From positions 1 to 39,316 of the forward strand of contig CAIKBD010000053.1 in NCBI GenBank assembly GCA_903825565.1: a stretch of 39,316 nt of DNA, read 5' to 3'. Under the pieces are notes generated by a model. That model had not been told where the DNA came from. It made no database searches and worked only from the letters and a program-made list of their open reading frames with translations. Position numbers and translations under genes: made by a program. The stretch's first letter is position 1; each line of letters opens with the position of its first letter. Source of the DNA: an uncultured Anaerolineales bacterium. Lineage in GTDB: Bacteria > Chloroflexota > Anaerolineae > UBA4142. Of this stretch, positions 7,797 to 16,479 are shown in pieces.

Positions 7797-10700
7797 TTAT
7801 AACCGCAACCTTTCGCGCACAGCGGCAAGCGACTCTACCGCCCGGTCTATTTCCTCCTCGGTATTCGCCGCTGTGATCGAGAAACGCAACAGCCCTTTAT
7901 CCTTGGGCACAATTGGGTAGAGCGCGGGCGTAATCAGGATGCCATATTCCCACAAAATCTTGCACGCCTCAACCACATCCCTAGTCTTGCCAATCACCAC
8001 GCAGACGATGGGAAAGTAATTATCGTTGATCACTTCAAAGCCCAGCGCTTTACTGCCGGTGATCATCCGATGTGTCAGGCGATAAATCTCCGCCCGCCAC
8101 ATTTCGCCGTCGCGCTGGTTCAATTGAATGCCCGCGATGGCACTGGCTAGACTCGCCGTTGGCGACGGTCCCGAGAAGATAAAGGTCGAGGCAGAGCGAA
8201 AGAGATTCTTCATCTTCATATCATTACAGGAGATAAACGCGCCGAACGACGAAAAGGACTTGGACAACCCAGCCACATAGATCAGCCGATCCTGGACGTA
8301 ATCCAAGCCATAGTAACGCACGATTCCATTGCCTTTGTGACCATAAGGCGCTTCGGGCGAAGGGTTTTCGCCAATGACGCCGATCCCGTGAGCGTCGTCT
8401 ATATAGACCCAGCAATTGTATTCCTTCGCCAGACGCGCAAACGCCGGCAGGGGCGGATATTCACCCGACATCGAGTAGACGCCGTCAATGGCAATGATCT
8501 TGGTGCGTTCGCGTGGATAGCGCGCGAGTTTGGCTTCCAGATCAACCGGGTCATTGTGTTTGAAATCAATATATTCTGCGCCGTGAGTTTGCGCCAAACG
8601 ACATGCCTCGATAATCGAGTGGTGAGCGGAAATGTCTTTGATGATAATGCCCGCATCGCCAGCAAGCACCGGTAGCACCCCCGCGTGGAGCAACGTGATC
8701 GCAGGAAACACCAGCGTCATCGGCGCGCCGAGCAGATCGGCGAGCGCGTGTTCCAAATCTTCGTAGATGCCCGGTGAGGCGACCGCGCGTGTCCAACTGG
8801 GATGGACGCCCCACTTTTTCAGCGCGGGCGGAATCGCTTCCATCACCTCCGGTTGCAAGTCAATGCCCAGGTAATTGCACGATGCAAAATCAAAGATCCA
8901 GCGTCCCTCGACCTTCACCTTGCGCCCGATTTGCTCGGTCACGACCGCATAAATTTGCGGCACCTCCGCCGCCGCCGCCGAGAAATCTTCTTCTTCCGGC
9001 TCGATCACGACCGGGACAGACGGCGCTGAACTCGCGCCAATCTTTTCTTGCAACCGACCCAGCAACTGTTCGCTCAAACTCTGCGCGCTCACGCCGCTAC
9101 GCATAATCTGTTCCGCCGGGATGATCAACTTAAACTCGCGTTCCAGACGATTCTTGAGATCGCTGGTCATCAGCGAATCCAGTCCCAACTCCCGGAGCGG
9201 GCGATCCACTGATAACGATTGTCCGCTCCGCAAACCCAACACCTGGCGCACCTGCTTTTGCACAAACGCGCTCATCACGGCTGGTTGTTGCGCGCGAGGC
9301 GTTTGCGCTAATTGTTCGAGGCAACCACGCAGGGTTGCCCCTACTTGCGCCGGTTTGGCTGTGCTTGTCCTTCGTTCCTCAGGATGACATTGTTCGCCGC
9401 GCTGGGCGGGGCGGAATAGAACTTGCGGCGTCGTCCGTTTCAAGACCAGCCCCGTGAGCCGGGCAACGATACCCGCTTCATCGAACAAGAGCAGATCCGC
9501 GCTCACTAGATCGGTTTCAGTCGCGGACGAACGCAACGTGGCATACGCCCAGAGCATCATCGCGCCGCCGCGGTAGAGCGTGAGTTGCTCCAAACTAACG
9601 GGCAGATACGTTTGCGCCGGCTGTGTGGCTGACAAGGTCGCTAGTGCCACCTGGATGCTACTTTCGATCAGTAATGAGTGGAGACCGTACAACTCGGCTT
9701 CGCTTGCCAGTTTCGGATCGAGTTGCGCTCGACCCAGGGCGCAACCTTCGCCGCGCCACAATTCCTGCAACACCTGATACCCTTCGACTTCTCTCAGGGT
9801 TTCGACTTGGTTCAGGGTGTAGGTTGCCGTCTCAGGGGCAGGGACAAGCCCTGCCCCTACCTGCGGCATACGATAGACAATCTGGCGAGCCGCCATTTGC
9901 GAATAGAAGGAATCCACTGCGACCGATTCGGGACACTGTTGGCGGAGGGTTGCCAGGTCAACCGTTTGGTCGTCCGCGGTTGTCTCACTGGCGTTCGACC
10001 TGACATTATTGACGACCCGCAACTGCCCAGTCGCGTGGCGCACCCAGATCGGATTGGCAGATTGCGAAGCATCCCGTAGGGACTGGCTGGCACTCAGACT
10101 AAAAATCTGTACAGTGTTTTCTTCACTCTCGCCAGGCGTAAGCACGATCTGCATTGTCAGTGTTTCGGTCGGGATCTCCGGCAACACCAGCGCTTGCTCC
10201 AGGGTGACGTTTTGCAGGCAGAGATGCTCGCTATTGAAACAATCTTTGCCGGTGCCCAAAGCCGATTCCAAATAAAAGCCAGCCGCGAGAATGGGTTTGC
10301 CAAAGATGCGGTGATGTTTCAGATAAGGCGGCAACTCCTGACCGACCTCGAAAGAAAAGCGCAACGACGGGTCATTCGCCAAAGCCAGACGCTGTCGCCC
10401 AGGAGTACGCTGATTGAATCCTCCGTCAGTTGCTGCGAAAGAAACCTGGCGCGCCGGTGTCGCAATCCAATAGCGTTGTCGTTGGAACGGATAGGTGGGC
10501 AATGCCAGCCGTTGCCGCTGGTTGGACTCATCCTGGGTAAAGCCGCTCCAATCTACCGCGCTACCATGCGCATACAACGCGGCTAAACTGGTCAACATCG
10601 GTTGCCAGTCGTTCTGCCCTTCCCGCAAACTCGGTAGGAAGAGCATGGGAGCAGGGGAGCGGGGGAGCAAGGGAGAATTATTCTCCGTGTCTCCGTGTCT

Positions 10701-13361
10701 CCGTGTCTCCCTGTCTACCTTGCTACCTGTCTCCGTGTCTAAACATTGCTCCGCCATTCCCACCAACACGGGCTTGGGACCGATTTCAAGGAAGATGCCG
10801 ATGCCTTGATCGTGCAACGTCGTCACGCCATCGGCGAAGCGAACGGCTTGGCGCACGTGACGCACCCAGTATTCGGGAGAGAGCATCCCTTCGACTCCGC
10901 TCAGGGCAGGCGCATCATCCGCGAGTTTGCCAGTAACATTACTCACGATGCGTAACCTGGGTTTGTGATAGGTGATGCTCGATGCCACCGCGCGAAATTC
11001 GTCCAGCATCGGTTCCATCAGCGGCGAGTGGAAGGCGTGCGAGACCGCGAGTTTGTGTGTCTTGATTCCTTCTGCCGCGAGTTGCTCGGCAATCGCCAAC
11101 ACTGCTTCTCGTTTGCCGGAGATGACGATGTTTTGCGGTCCGTTGATGGTGGCAAGTGAGACTAAATCGCTATAAGATGCAATCGCCGCTTGCGCCCGCG
11201 CCTCGTTGGTCAATAGCGCGATCATCTCGCCGTCCTGGGGCAACGCGCCCATCAAGCGACCGCGCGCCGCCACCAGTTTGAGCCCGTCCTCCAAACTGAA
11301 CACGCCTGCCACACACGCCGCCGCTAATTCTCCCACGCTGTGACCGATGAGCAGGTCGGGCTGAATGCCCCAGGATTGCCACAAGGTCGCCAACGCATAT
11401 TCAATCGCAAAGAGCGCGGGCTGGGTGTATGTAGTGTCATCAATTGCAGATTGCAGATTGCGGATTGCAGATTGTGCGTCGTTGCTCCTTGTCTCCTTGT
11501 CTCCTTGTTTCCCTGTCTCCCTGTCTGGATAAATCACATCGAGTAGCGACTCACCCAAATGTTTCTGTAGTAGTTCATCGCAACGGTCGAGTGCCGCGCG
11601 GAAGGCTGGTTGCGTTTCGTAGAGTTCGCGTCCCATGCCCACATATTGCGAACCCTGCCCCGTAAACAGAAATGCGATCCCAGGTCGTTCCGTCCCTACG
11701 GGATGCCCTTCGGCGTTGCTCAGGGCAGGCTTCGCGATTGCGGGCTGACCCACACACAAGCCAGTGGCGGTTTCGCCAGCGACAAACGCTTGCAGTTGCT
11801 CACTTAACTCGGCAGTGGTGGTCGCCACGGCAGCCAGACGATGGGCAAACTGCGCGCGCCCGACCTGGGTTGTGTAGCACAGGTCGGCAAGAAATGTCAT
11901 CTCTGGATGAACGGACAAATGAGCGATGTATCGTTGCGCCAATTCATGGAGGGCTTGCGAGTCTTGCGCGCTCAGGAGGCACAAGTGGTGCGTGCGCGCT
12001 TTCCCTACGGGACGCTCCGCGTTCGCGATGCCCGCGACCTGACGGCTAGGTTGCTGGAGCATCTGCAAAGCATAACGCGTAAACGGTAGGTCTTGCGGTG
12101 CTTGCTCCAAAATCGCGTGGGCATTCGTGCCGCTAAACCCAAAGGAACTGACCGCCGCTCGCCTTGCTCCGCTCCCATTTTTCCACGCCATTCGCTGCGT
12201 CGGAATGATCGCTTGCAAACCGGTCAACGCTGGATTTAGCCGCTGAAAATGAAGATGCTGTGGAATCATCTGGTGTTGCAGCGCCAACACGGCTTTGATC
12301 ACCCCAGCAATTCCTGCCGCCGCTTCCAGATGACCGATATTCGTCTTGACCGATCCAACGACCCAGGGTTGCGTCCGCCCCGCGCCATAAACTTGCTGTA
12401 ACGCATTTCCTTCGATCGGATCTCCGACCGGCGTCCCCGACCCGTGCGCTTCGATGTAATAAACATCGCCTGGCTCAAGCCCGGCTGTCGCCAACGCTTT
12501 TCGAATCACCGCCGCTTGCGATTCGCCGCTTGGGGTCGTCAAGCCCTGGCTTGCGCCATCTTGGTTGATCGCCGTGCCGCGCACCAACGCAAGCACATTG
12601 TCTCCATCGCGCAAAGCATCCGACAATCGTTTTAGCACGACAACGCCGCATCCTTCGCCGCGCACATATCCATTCGCGGCGGCGTCAAAACCCTTGCTGC
12701 GACCATCGGGCGACAACATGCCGGCGCGAGTAAAGGCGATGCTTAGATCGGGCGCCAAGATCAAGTTGACCCCAGCCGCCAACGCCATCTGACATTCGCC
12801 GCTCTGCACGCTCATCACTGCATAATGTAAAGCCACCAATGAACTGGAACTAGCCGTATCCACCGAAACGGCAGGACCATGCCAGCCAAAAAAGTAGGCA
12901 ATGCGCCCAGAGGCAGTTGCCGCCGATGCCCCGGTGCTCATATACAGGTGCGGATCATCCTGTTGTTTCACCTCCAACATTTGATAGTCGTTAGTAAAGA
13001 TTCCTACGAAAACCCCAGTGTCGGAATCGCGCAAGTCGGCAGGGTTGATGCCAGCATGTTCCAGCGCTTCCCAGCTGACTTCGAGCAACAAGCGTTGTTG
13101 GGGGTCGAGCGCGATTGCCTCTTTGGGCGCAACATGGAAAAATTCCGCATCGAATTTATCAACCTGCTGAATAAAACCGCCGTGATTGGGAATAACGCCT
13201 TCGTAGCGGGTGGTGTCCCAGCGGCTGGCGGGAATCGGCGTGATCGCATCAACGCCGTTTTCCAACAATCGCCAAAATTTTTCCGGTGAATCGGCGTCAC
13301 CAGGAAAGCGACAGCCAATGCCGATGATCGCGATCGGTTCTTTGGGTTGGGGATGATTCAT
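7797..13361 (-). CDS. Type I PKS: KS(Cys->Ser)-AT-DH-like-ACP-alpha-oxoamine synthase
   Basis: KS IAIIGIGCRFPG, VDTASSSSLVA (active Cys replaced by Ser), HGSGTPVGDP, KTNIGHLEAAAG; AT GQGSQYVGMG, GHSVG, HAFHSP; DH-like LKHHRIFGKPILAAGFYLES; ACP ELGLDSLMTSDLKN; PLP alpha-oxoamine synthase VYSMSGEYPPL, DDAHGIGVIG, GLSKSFSSFGAFI. Likely ATG at 13361 with an AAAGGG SD; the ORF-track start at 13376 is an upstream GTG. Confidence 0.9.
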   Translation of the reverse strand: MNHPQPKEPIAIIGIGCRFPGDADSPEKFWRLLENGVDAITPIPASRWDTTRYEGVIPNHGGFIQQVDKFDAEFFHVAPKEAIALDPQQRLLLEVSWEALEHAGINPADLRDSDTGVFVGIFTNDYQMLEVKQQDDPHLYMSTGASAATASGRIAYFFGWHGPAVSVDTASSSSLVALHYAVMSVQSGECQMALAAGVNLILAPDLSIAFTRAGMLSPDGRSKGFDAAANGYVRGEGCGVVVLKRLSDALRDGDNVLALVRGTAINQDGASQGLTTPSGESQAAVIRKALATAGLEPGDVYYIEAHGSGTPVGDPIEGNALQQVYGAGRTQPWVVGSVKTNIGHLEAAAGIAGVIKAVLALQHQMIPQHLHFQRLNPALTGLQAIIPTQRMAWKNGSGARRAAVSSFGFSGTNAHAILEQAPQDLPFTRYALQMLQQPSRQVAGIANAERPVGKARTHHLCLLSAQDSQALHELAQRYIAHLSVHPEMTFLADLCYTTQVGRAQFAHRLAAVATTTAELSEQLQAFVAGETATGLCVGQPAIAKPALSNAEGHPVGTERPGIAFLFTGQGSQYVGMGRELYETQPAFRAALDRCDELLQKHLGESLLDVIYPDRETGKQGDKETRSNDAQSAIRNLQSAIDDTTYTQPALFAIEYALATLWQSWGIQPDLLIGHSVGELAAACVAGVFSLEDGLKLVAARGRLMGALPQDGEMIALLTNEARAQAAIASYSDLVSLATINGPQNIVISGKREAVLAIAEQLAAEGIKTHKLAVSHAFHSPLMEPMLDEFRAVASSITYHKPRLRIVSNVTGKLADDAPALSGVEGMLSPEYWVRHVRQAVRFADGVTTLHDQGIGIFLEIGPKPVLVGMAEQCLDTETGSKVDRETRRHGDTENNSPLLPRSPAPMLFLPSLREGQNDWQPMLTSLAALYAHGSAVDWSGFTQDESNQRQRLALPTYPFQRQRYWIATPARQVSFAATDGGFNQRTPGRQRLALANDPSLRFSFEVGQELPPYLKHHRIFGKPILAAGFYLESALGTGKDCFNSEHLCLQNVTLEQALVLPEIPTETLTMQIVLTPGESEENTVQIFSLSASQSLRDASQSANPIWVRHATGQLRVVNNVRSNASETTADDQTVDLATLRQQCPESVAVDSFYSQMAARQIVYRMPQVGAGLVPAPETATYTLNQVETLREVEGYQVLQELWRGEGCALGRAQLDPKLASEAELYGLHSLLIESSIQVALATLSATQPAQTYLPVSLEQLTLYRGGAMMLWAYATLRSSATETDLVSADLLLFDEAGIVARLTGLVLKRTTPQVLFRPAQRGEQCHPEERRTSTAKPAQVGATLRGCLEQLAQTPRAQQPAVMSAFVQKQVRQVLGLRSGQSLSVDRPLRELGLDSLMTSDLKNRLEREFKLIIPAEQIMRSGVSAQSLSEQLLGRLQEKIGASSAPSVPVVIEPEEEDFSAAAAEVPQIYAVVTEQIGRKVKVEGRWIFDFASCNYLGIDLQPEVMEAIPPALKKWGVHPSWTRAVASPGIYEDLEHALADLLGAPMTLVFPAITLLHAGVLPVLAGDAGIIIKDISAHHSIIEACRLAQTHGAEYIDFKHNDPVDLEAKLARYPRERTKIIAIDGVYSMSGEYPPLPAFARLAKEYNCWVYIDDAHGIGVIGENPSPEAPYGHKGNGIVRYYGLDYVQDRLIYVAGLSKSFSSFGAFISCNDMKMKNLFRSASTFIFSGPSPTASLASAIAGIQLNQRDGEMWRAEIYRLTHRMITGSKALGFEVINDNYFPIVCVVIGKTRDVVEACKILWEYGILITPALYPIVPKDKGLLRFSITAANTEEEIDRAVESLAAVRERLRL
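9834..9858. repeat. Perfect hairpin aggggcaggg-acaag-ccctgcccct in the DH-like domain
   Basis: 10-bp arms; encodes VGAGLVPAP. Confidence 0.85.
10645..10743. repeat. 'ctccgtgt' low-complexity repeat tract inside a PKS coding region
   Basis: Translates in frame as TETGSKVDRETRRHGDTENNSPLLPRSPAP after the AT domain. Confidence 0.85.
11437..11526. repeat. 'attgcagattgcagattgcgg' plus 'ctccttgt' repeat tract inside the AT domain
   Basis: Translates in frame as RETGKQGDKETRSNDAQSAIRNLQSAIDD. Confidence 0.85.
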
Positions 13362-13362
13362 A

Positions 13363-15021
13363 TTACCCTTTGACACATTCCAGATAGATGCTCATCTGAT
13401 ATTCGATATAGTCTTGCCAAAACCCTTCGCCGAATTCTTGGAGACCTTCAGGCGATACCATCGGGCAATGCCAACGAATCTCCTGAAAGCCGGCTGTTCG
13501 GAAAGCCCACTCATAGGTCGTTCGGTGGTAGTAGTAATCTTGGAATGTGAGTGGCTGGCTGGCTGTACGGACAATCAAGTTAAAGGCATCGCCCTCTTGC
13601 AACGGCTCCGGCATCGCGAATGTCACACCGTATTTCTCCAGGCGCTGGCTGACTTGAGGCGGTTGCGGCTCATAGAAACTCGCCACCAATCGTCCACCGG
13701 CTTTTAGGTTGTTGAAAATCATCTCTGCGGTTTTGTGCAAATGGTCGCGCGTTGGCGATGAGGTGAGCGAGCCAAAAGCCGACACCAGGTCAAAACGACC
13801 CAGATTTGCCGGGGCAAACATATCTCCTTGAATGTATTCAATACCCAAAGGTTGTTGATGCTCTTCGCCTTGAGCTTCTTTGAGCATCTCCGATGAAATG
13901 TCCATCCCGACCACGCGCGCCGCGCCCAGCCGTTTGATGAGTCGGGTCGAAGCGCCTGTTCCACAACCAACGTCCAGAACCGACTTGCCACTGACATCCC
14001 CCAGGATGCTAGAGAATGTATAGTCCTCGACGTAATTGGGCAGATAGTTGTCTATCATAACCCGATACTCGGAAGCGAGTTTGTCATAGCCAGCTGACAC
14101 CGAAACCTCCTGTTTCCTGACGATATATTTCTTCAAGTAAGATGTTGGTCGCCAAAGCGCTTTCGCTTTGCGCAATCCTGGGATTCCCAAATCCTGCTCA
14201 AAGTTGATGTACACGCGCCCCTGCTCCGCCAGATATTTCGCAGACGCTTGGCGGATGACCGACGTTATTCCGTCGTAGGTGATGTCGCCGTACTCGAAAT
14301 GAACGAGGGCATACTGTTCGTCAACCATCTCTTGAAGCGAGAACGCACACAGTTGGTCGTGAACGAAAACGCCGAGACCCATCACCTCAAAACGCTCAAC
14401 CGCATCGAGCAACCGCTTGAGGGCTTGTAATGCGTGAGCGGTACTATTTCTATCTTCGAGTTTTCTTGCCGCCCAAATCTGAAACAGGTCAATGATGTGC
14501 TGTTTCGTTTCGGATTGCTCAAGCGCTAAATGCCGAACGGTATGATCGGGATTTTGCTTGCTGAACCGATTGACCAGGTTTCGTTTGTCGTAAAATTTGT
14601 TGCCCTTGAAAGTGGCTAGGTCATTGACGGATAGAATATGGTCGTGATTATCGCGGTCTTCGTGAACCTCCAGCCCATCGAACCCCTCGAGCATTTTTGC
14701 GACGCACTCAGGAATGAGCGCGAGTCGAGCATCCAGCCCGACCGTGGCGCAATGCTTCAAGAGCGTCAATGCCGTTGCGCCGACCTGGTTGTTGCCGAGG
14801 AAGGAATAAAACATTGCATCGGACATATAGTCTTGAAAAAGAACGACGAGATTGCCATTGAGCCAAGAGACTTTAATTCGCTCGTTTACATCGTAGCAGT
14901 ACAGTGAAGTAAAGTTATAGTCCGAGTATGGCGGAAACTGACGCGTCAAGTTTTCAATTTCCGCTTTATCGTTCAGGACCAATTTCTTGCTGTTGGGAAA
15001 TTCGGGTATGTTTTGGCGCAT
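13363..15021 (-). CDS. DUF2156 (GNAT-fold, phosphatidylglycerol lysyltransferase C-terminal-like) fused to SAM-dependent methyltransferase
   Basis: N-terminal half (FPPYSDYNFTSLYCYD..., AEQGRVYINFEQDLGIPGLRKAKALWRPTSYLKKY) is DUF2156-like. C-terminal half has the MT motif VLDVGCGTGASTRLIKRLGAARVVGMDISSEML. Confidence 0.7.
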   Translation of the reverse strand: MRQNIPEFPNSKKLVLNDKAEIENLTRQFPPYSDYNFTSLYCYDVNERIKVSWLNGNLVVLFQDYMSDAMFYSFLGNNQVGATALTLLKHCATVGLDARLALIPECVAKMLEGFDGLEVHEDRDNHDHILSVNDLATFKGNKFYDKRNLVNRFSKQNPDHTVRHLALEQSETKQHIIDLFQIWAARKLEDRNSTAHALQALKRLLDAVERFEVMGLGVFVHDQLCAFSLQEMVDEQYALVHFEYGDITYDGITSVIRQASAKYLAEQGRVYINFEQDLGIPGLRKAKALWRPTSYLKKYIVRKQEVSVSAGYDKLASEYRVMIDNYLPNYVEDYTFSSILGDVSGKSVLDVGCGTGASTRLIKRLGAARVVGMDISSEMLKEAQGEEHQQPLGIEYIQGDMFAPANLGRFDLVSAFGSLTSSPTRDHLHKTAEMIFNNLKAGGRLVASFYEPQPPQVSQRLEKYGVTFAMPEPLQEGDAFNLIVRTASQPLTFQDYYYHRTTYEWAFRTAGFQEIRWHCPMVSPEGLQEFGEGFWQDYIEYQMSIYLECVKG

Positions 15022-15038
15022 TATTGTCCACGTTCCTA

Positions 15039-16433
15039 CTACTCTTTGGTGAATCCACCCCACGGCGAAACCGCAGGTGCGCCGTTCCGCCGGGATTGTG
15101 CAATAATCATTTTTATCATGCTCACGTCCAGTTTGATATTCGGACCATAGTATAGATCAGAATCGGGATACAATTCTGGATTCAGCACCACGTGTTGCAA
15201 TGGATAGATTCCCCATACCCGGTAATTCGCTCTTTCGCCGAGTTGATTAATCATTTGCGACGCCTCTATCCGAATTTTCTCTTCAATCGGATCATCTATC
15301 TGCAATATGGCTTTGTGCGGTTCTTTTCTTCCAAGCGAGAGAAACACAAACACGTGCGAAAGATCGCCCAACTCTTTCCACTGCCTTGTCGGATGAATTG
15401 ACAAAATCTTCCGCCAGATTTCATCGCGACGCAAAATCTCTTGGACTCGGTCAAAATGAATCGGCTGTTTCTTGTGCGCAGCATCGCGAAAATACTCTTC
15501 CACGCCAGCCAGGGGGGCTATCCTCTGAATATTCTGGACATGGAGGCGTTTTCGATATGCTTGAAATACAAATTCGTGCCGCTTGTTAATTTCGGCAAGA
15601 CATTGTTGAAAGATTTCCGGAGAGAGGTAGCGGTTCTGATACGCCTCTGCCAGAGACAAATAGTACTGTCCCTTTGGAATTTCCAAGTGAATCGTGTCAA
15701 TCTTGCCATTTCGCTCGGATAAGCGGTTGATAAAAGCAGACAATCCCATCAGTGCGTCTACTTCATAGAGCGAGAAACTGGCGTCAACCGAAATGTCACG
15801 GATTGGTTCTCGGATATTCAAGGTTGGTTCGGTCAGGGAAATCCGACGCCCGCTTTGTGTTTCGAACACAAATTTTTCGTTTCCGTAGAGACAGATGCCA
15901 TTGATGAGTTCTATGCGCTCGAATGACTCTTGCTGTTCGCGAGTAAGACAAACCGACACGCCGCATCCTTTTCCGGTCGTCTTGATATAGTGCGGAAACT
16001 CGTTATCGGAGAACGAGATTCCAAAAAAGTAGTTGTGGTGAGAATTACCACCTCTATCGCAAAAGGAACCTCTGATATATCTGGTCGTCAAAGCGAGGTC
16101 CAAGGGCAGGATGCCGATTTGTTGAAACGTTTCGAGTTCCTGCAATTTCTTCTTGACGGTCTTGTTGTCAAGACAAGTCGGTTCGGCGGAATACATCTCC
16201 AGTGTTGCATTCTTGATGCGGATTGGCTTTTCGTCTATTTCATGTATCCCCAATAAGGGGTGTTTGGAATTTCCACACCTTTCGTTTTCCTGAATCTCTA
16301 CGGTTGACATTTTCTGCCCAAAACTCGCGGAGACGTCCGAGCCCTCCCGCAACGCTTTGAGCAACGCCGGACCGCAGTCCATCTCGGAAGTTTGAACGAC
16401 TTTTGGAGCGAAAAAACGTTGACTCGTTGGCAT
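15039..16433 (-). CDS. Chimeric protein: 40-aa C39-peptidase N-terminus joined to a domain I do not recognise
   Basis: MPTSQRFFAPKVVQTSEMDCGPALLKALREGSDVSASFGQ aligns with the start of the exporter at 1787; similarity ends at KMSTVEIQENE. The remaining ~420 aa has no recognisable family motif. Confidence 0.65.
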   Translation of the reverse strand: MPTSQRFFAPKVVQTSEMDCGPALLKALREGSDVSASFGQKMSTVEIQENERCGNSKHPLLGIHEIDEKPIRIKNATLEMYSAEPTCLDNKTVKKKLQELETFQQIGILPLDLALTTRYIRGSFCDRGGNSHHNYFFGISFSDNEFPHYIKTTGKGCGVSVCLTREQQESFERIELINGICLYGNEKFVFETQSGRRISLTEPTLNIREPIRDISVDASFSLYEVDALMGLSAFINRLSERNGKIDTIHLEIPKGQYYLSLAEAYQNRYLSPEIFQQCLAEINKRHEFVFQAYRKRLHVQNIQRIAPLAGVEEYFRDAAHKKQPIHFDRVQEILRRDEIWRKILSIHPTRQWKELGDLSHVFVFLSLGRKEPHKAILQIDDPIEEKIRIEASQMINQLGERANYRVWGIYPLQHVVLNPELYPDSDLYYGPNIKLDVSMIKMIIAQSRRNGAPAVSPWGGFTKE

Positions 16434-16479
16434 GATTTTTTGGCTTTGCGAAGCGTGAGGTTGGGGGCGATAGCGAATT

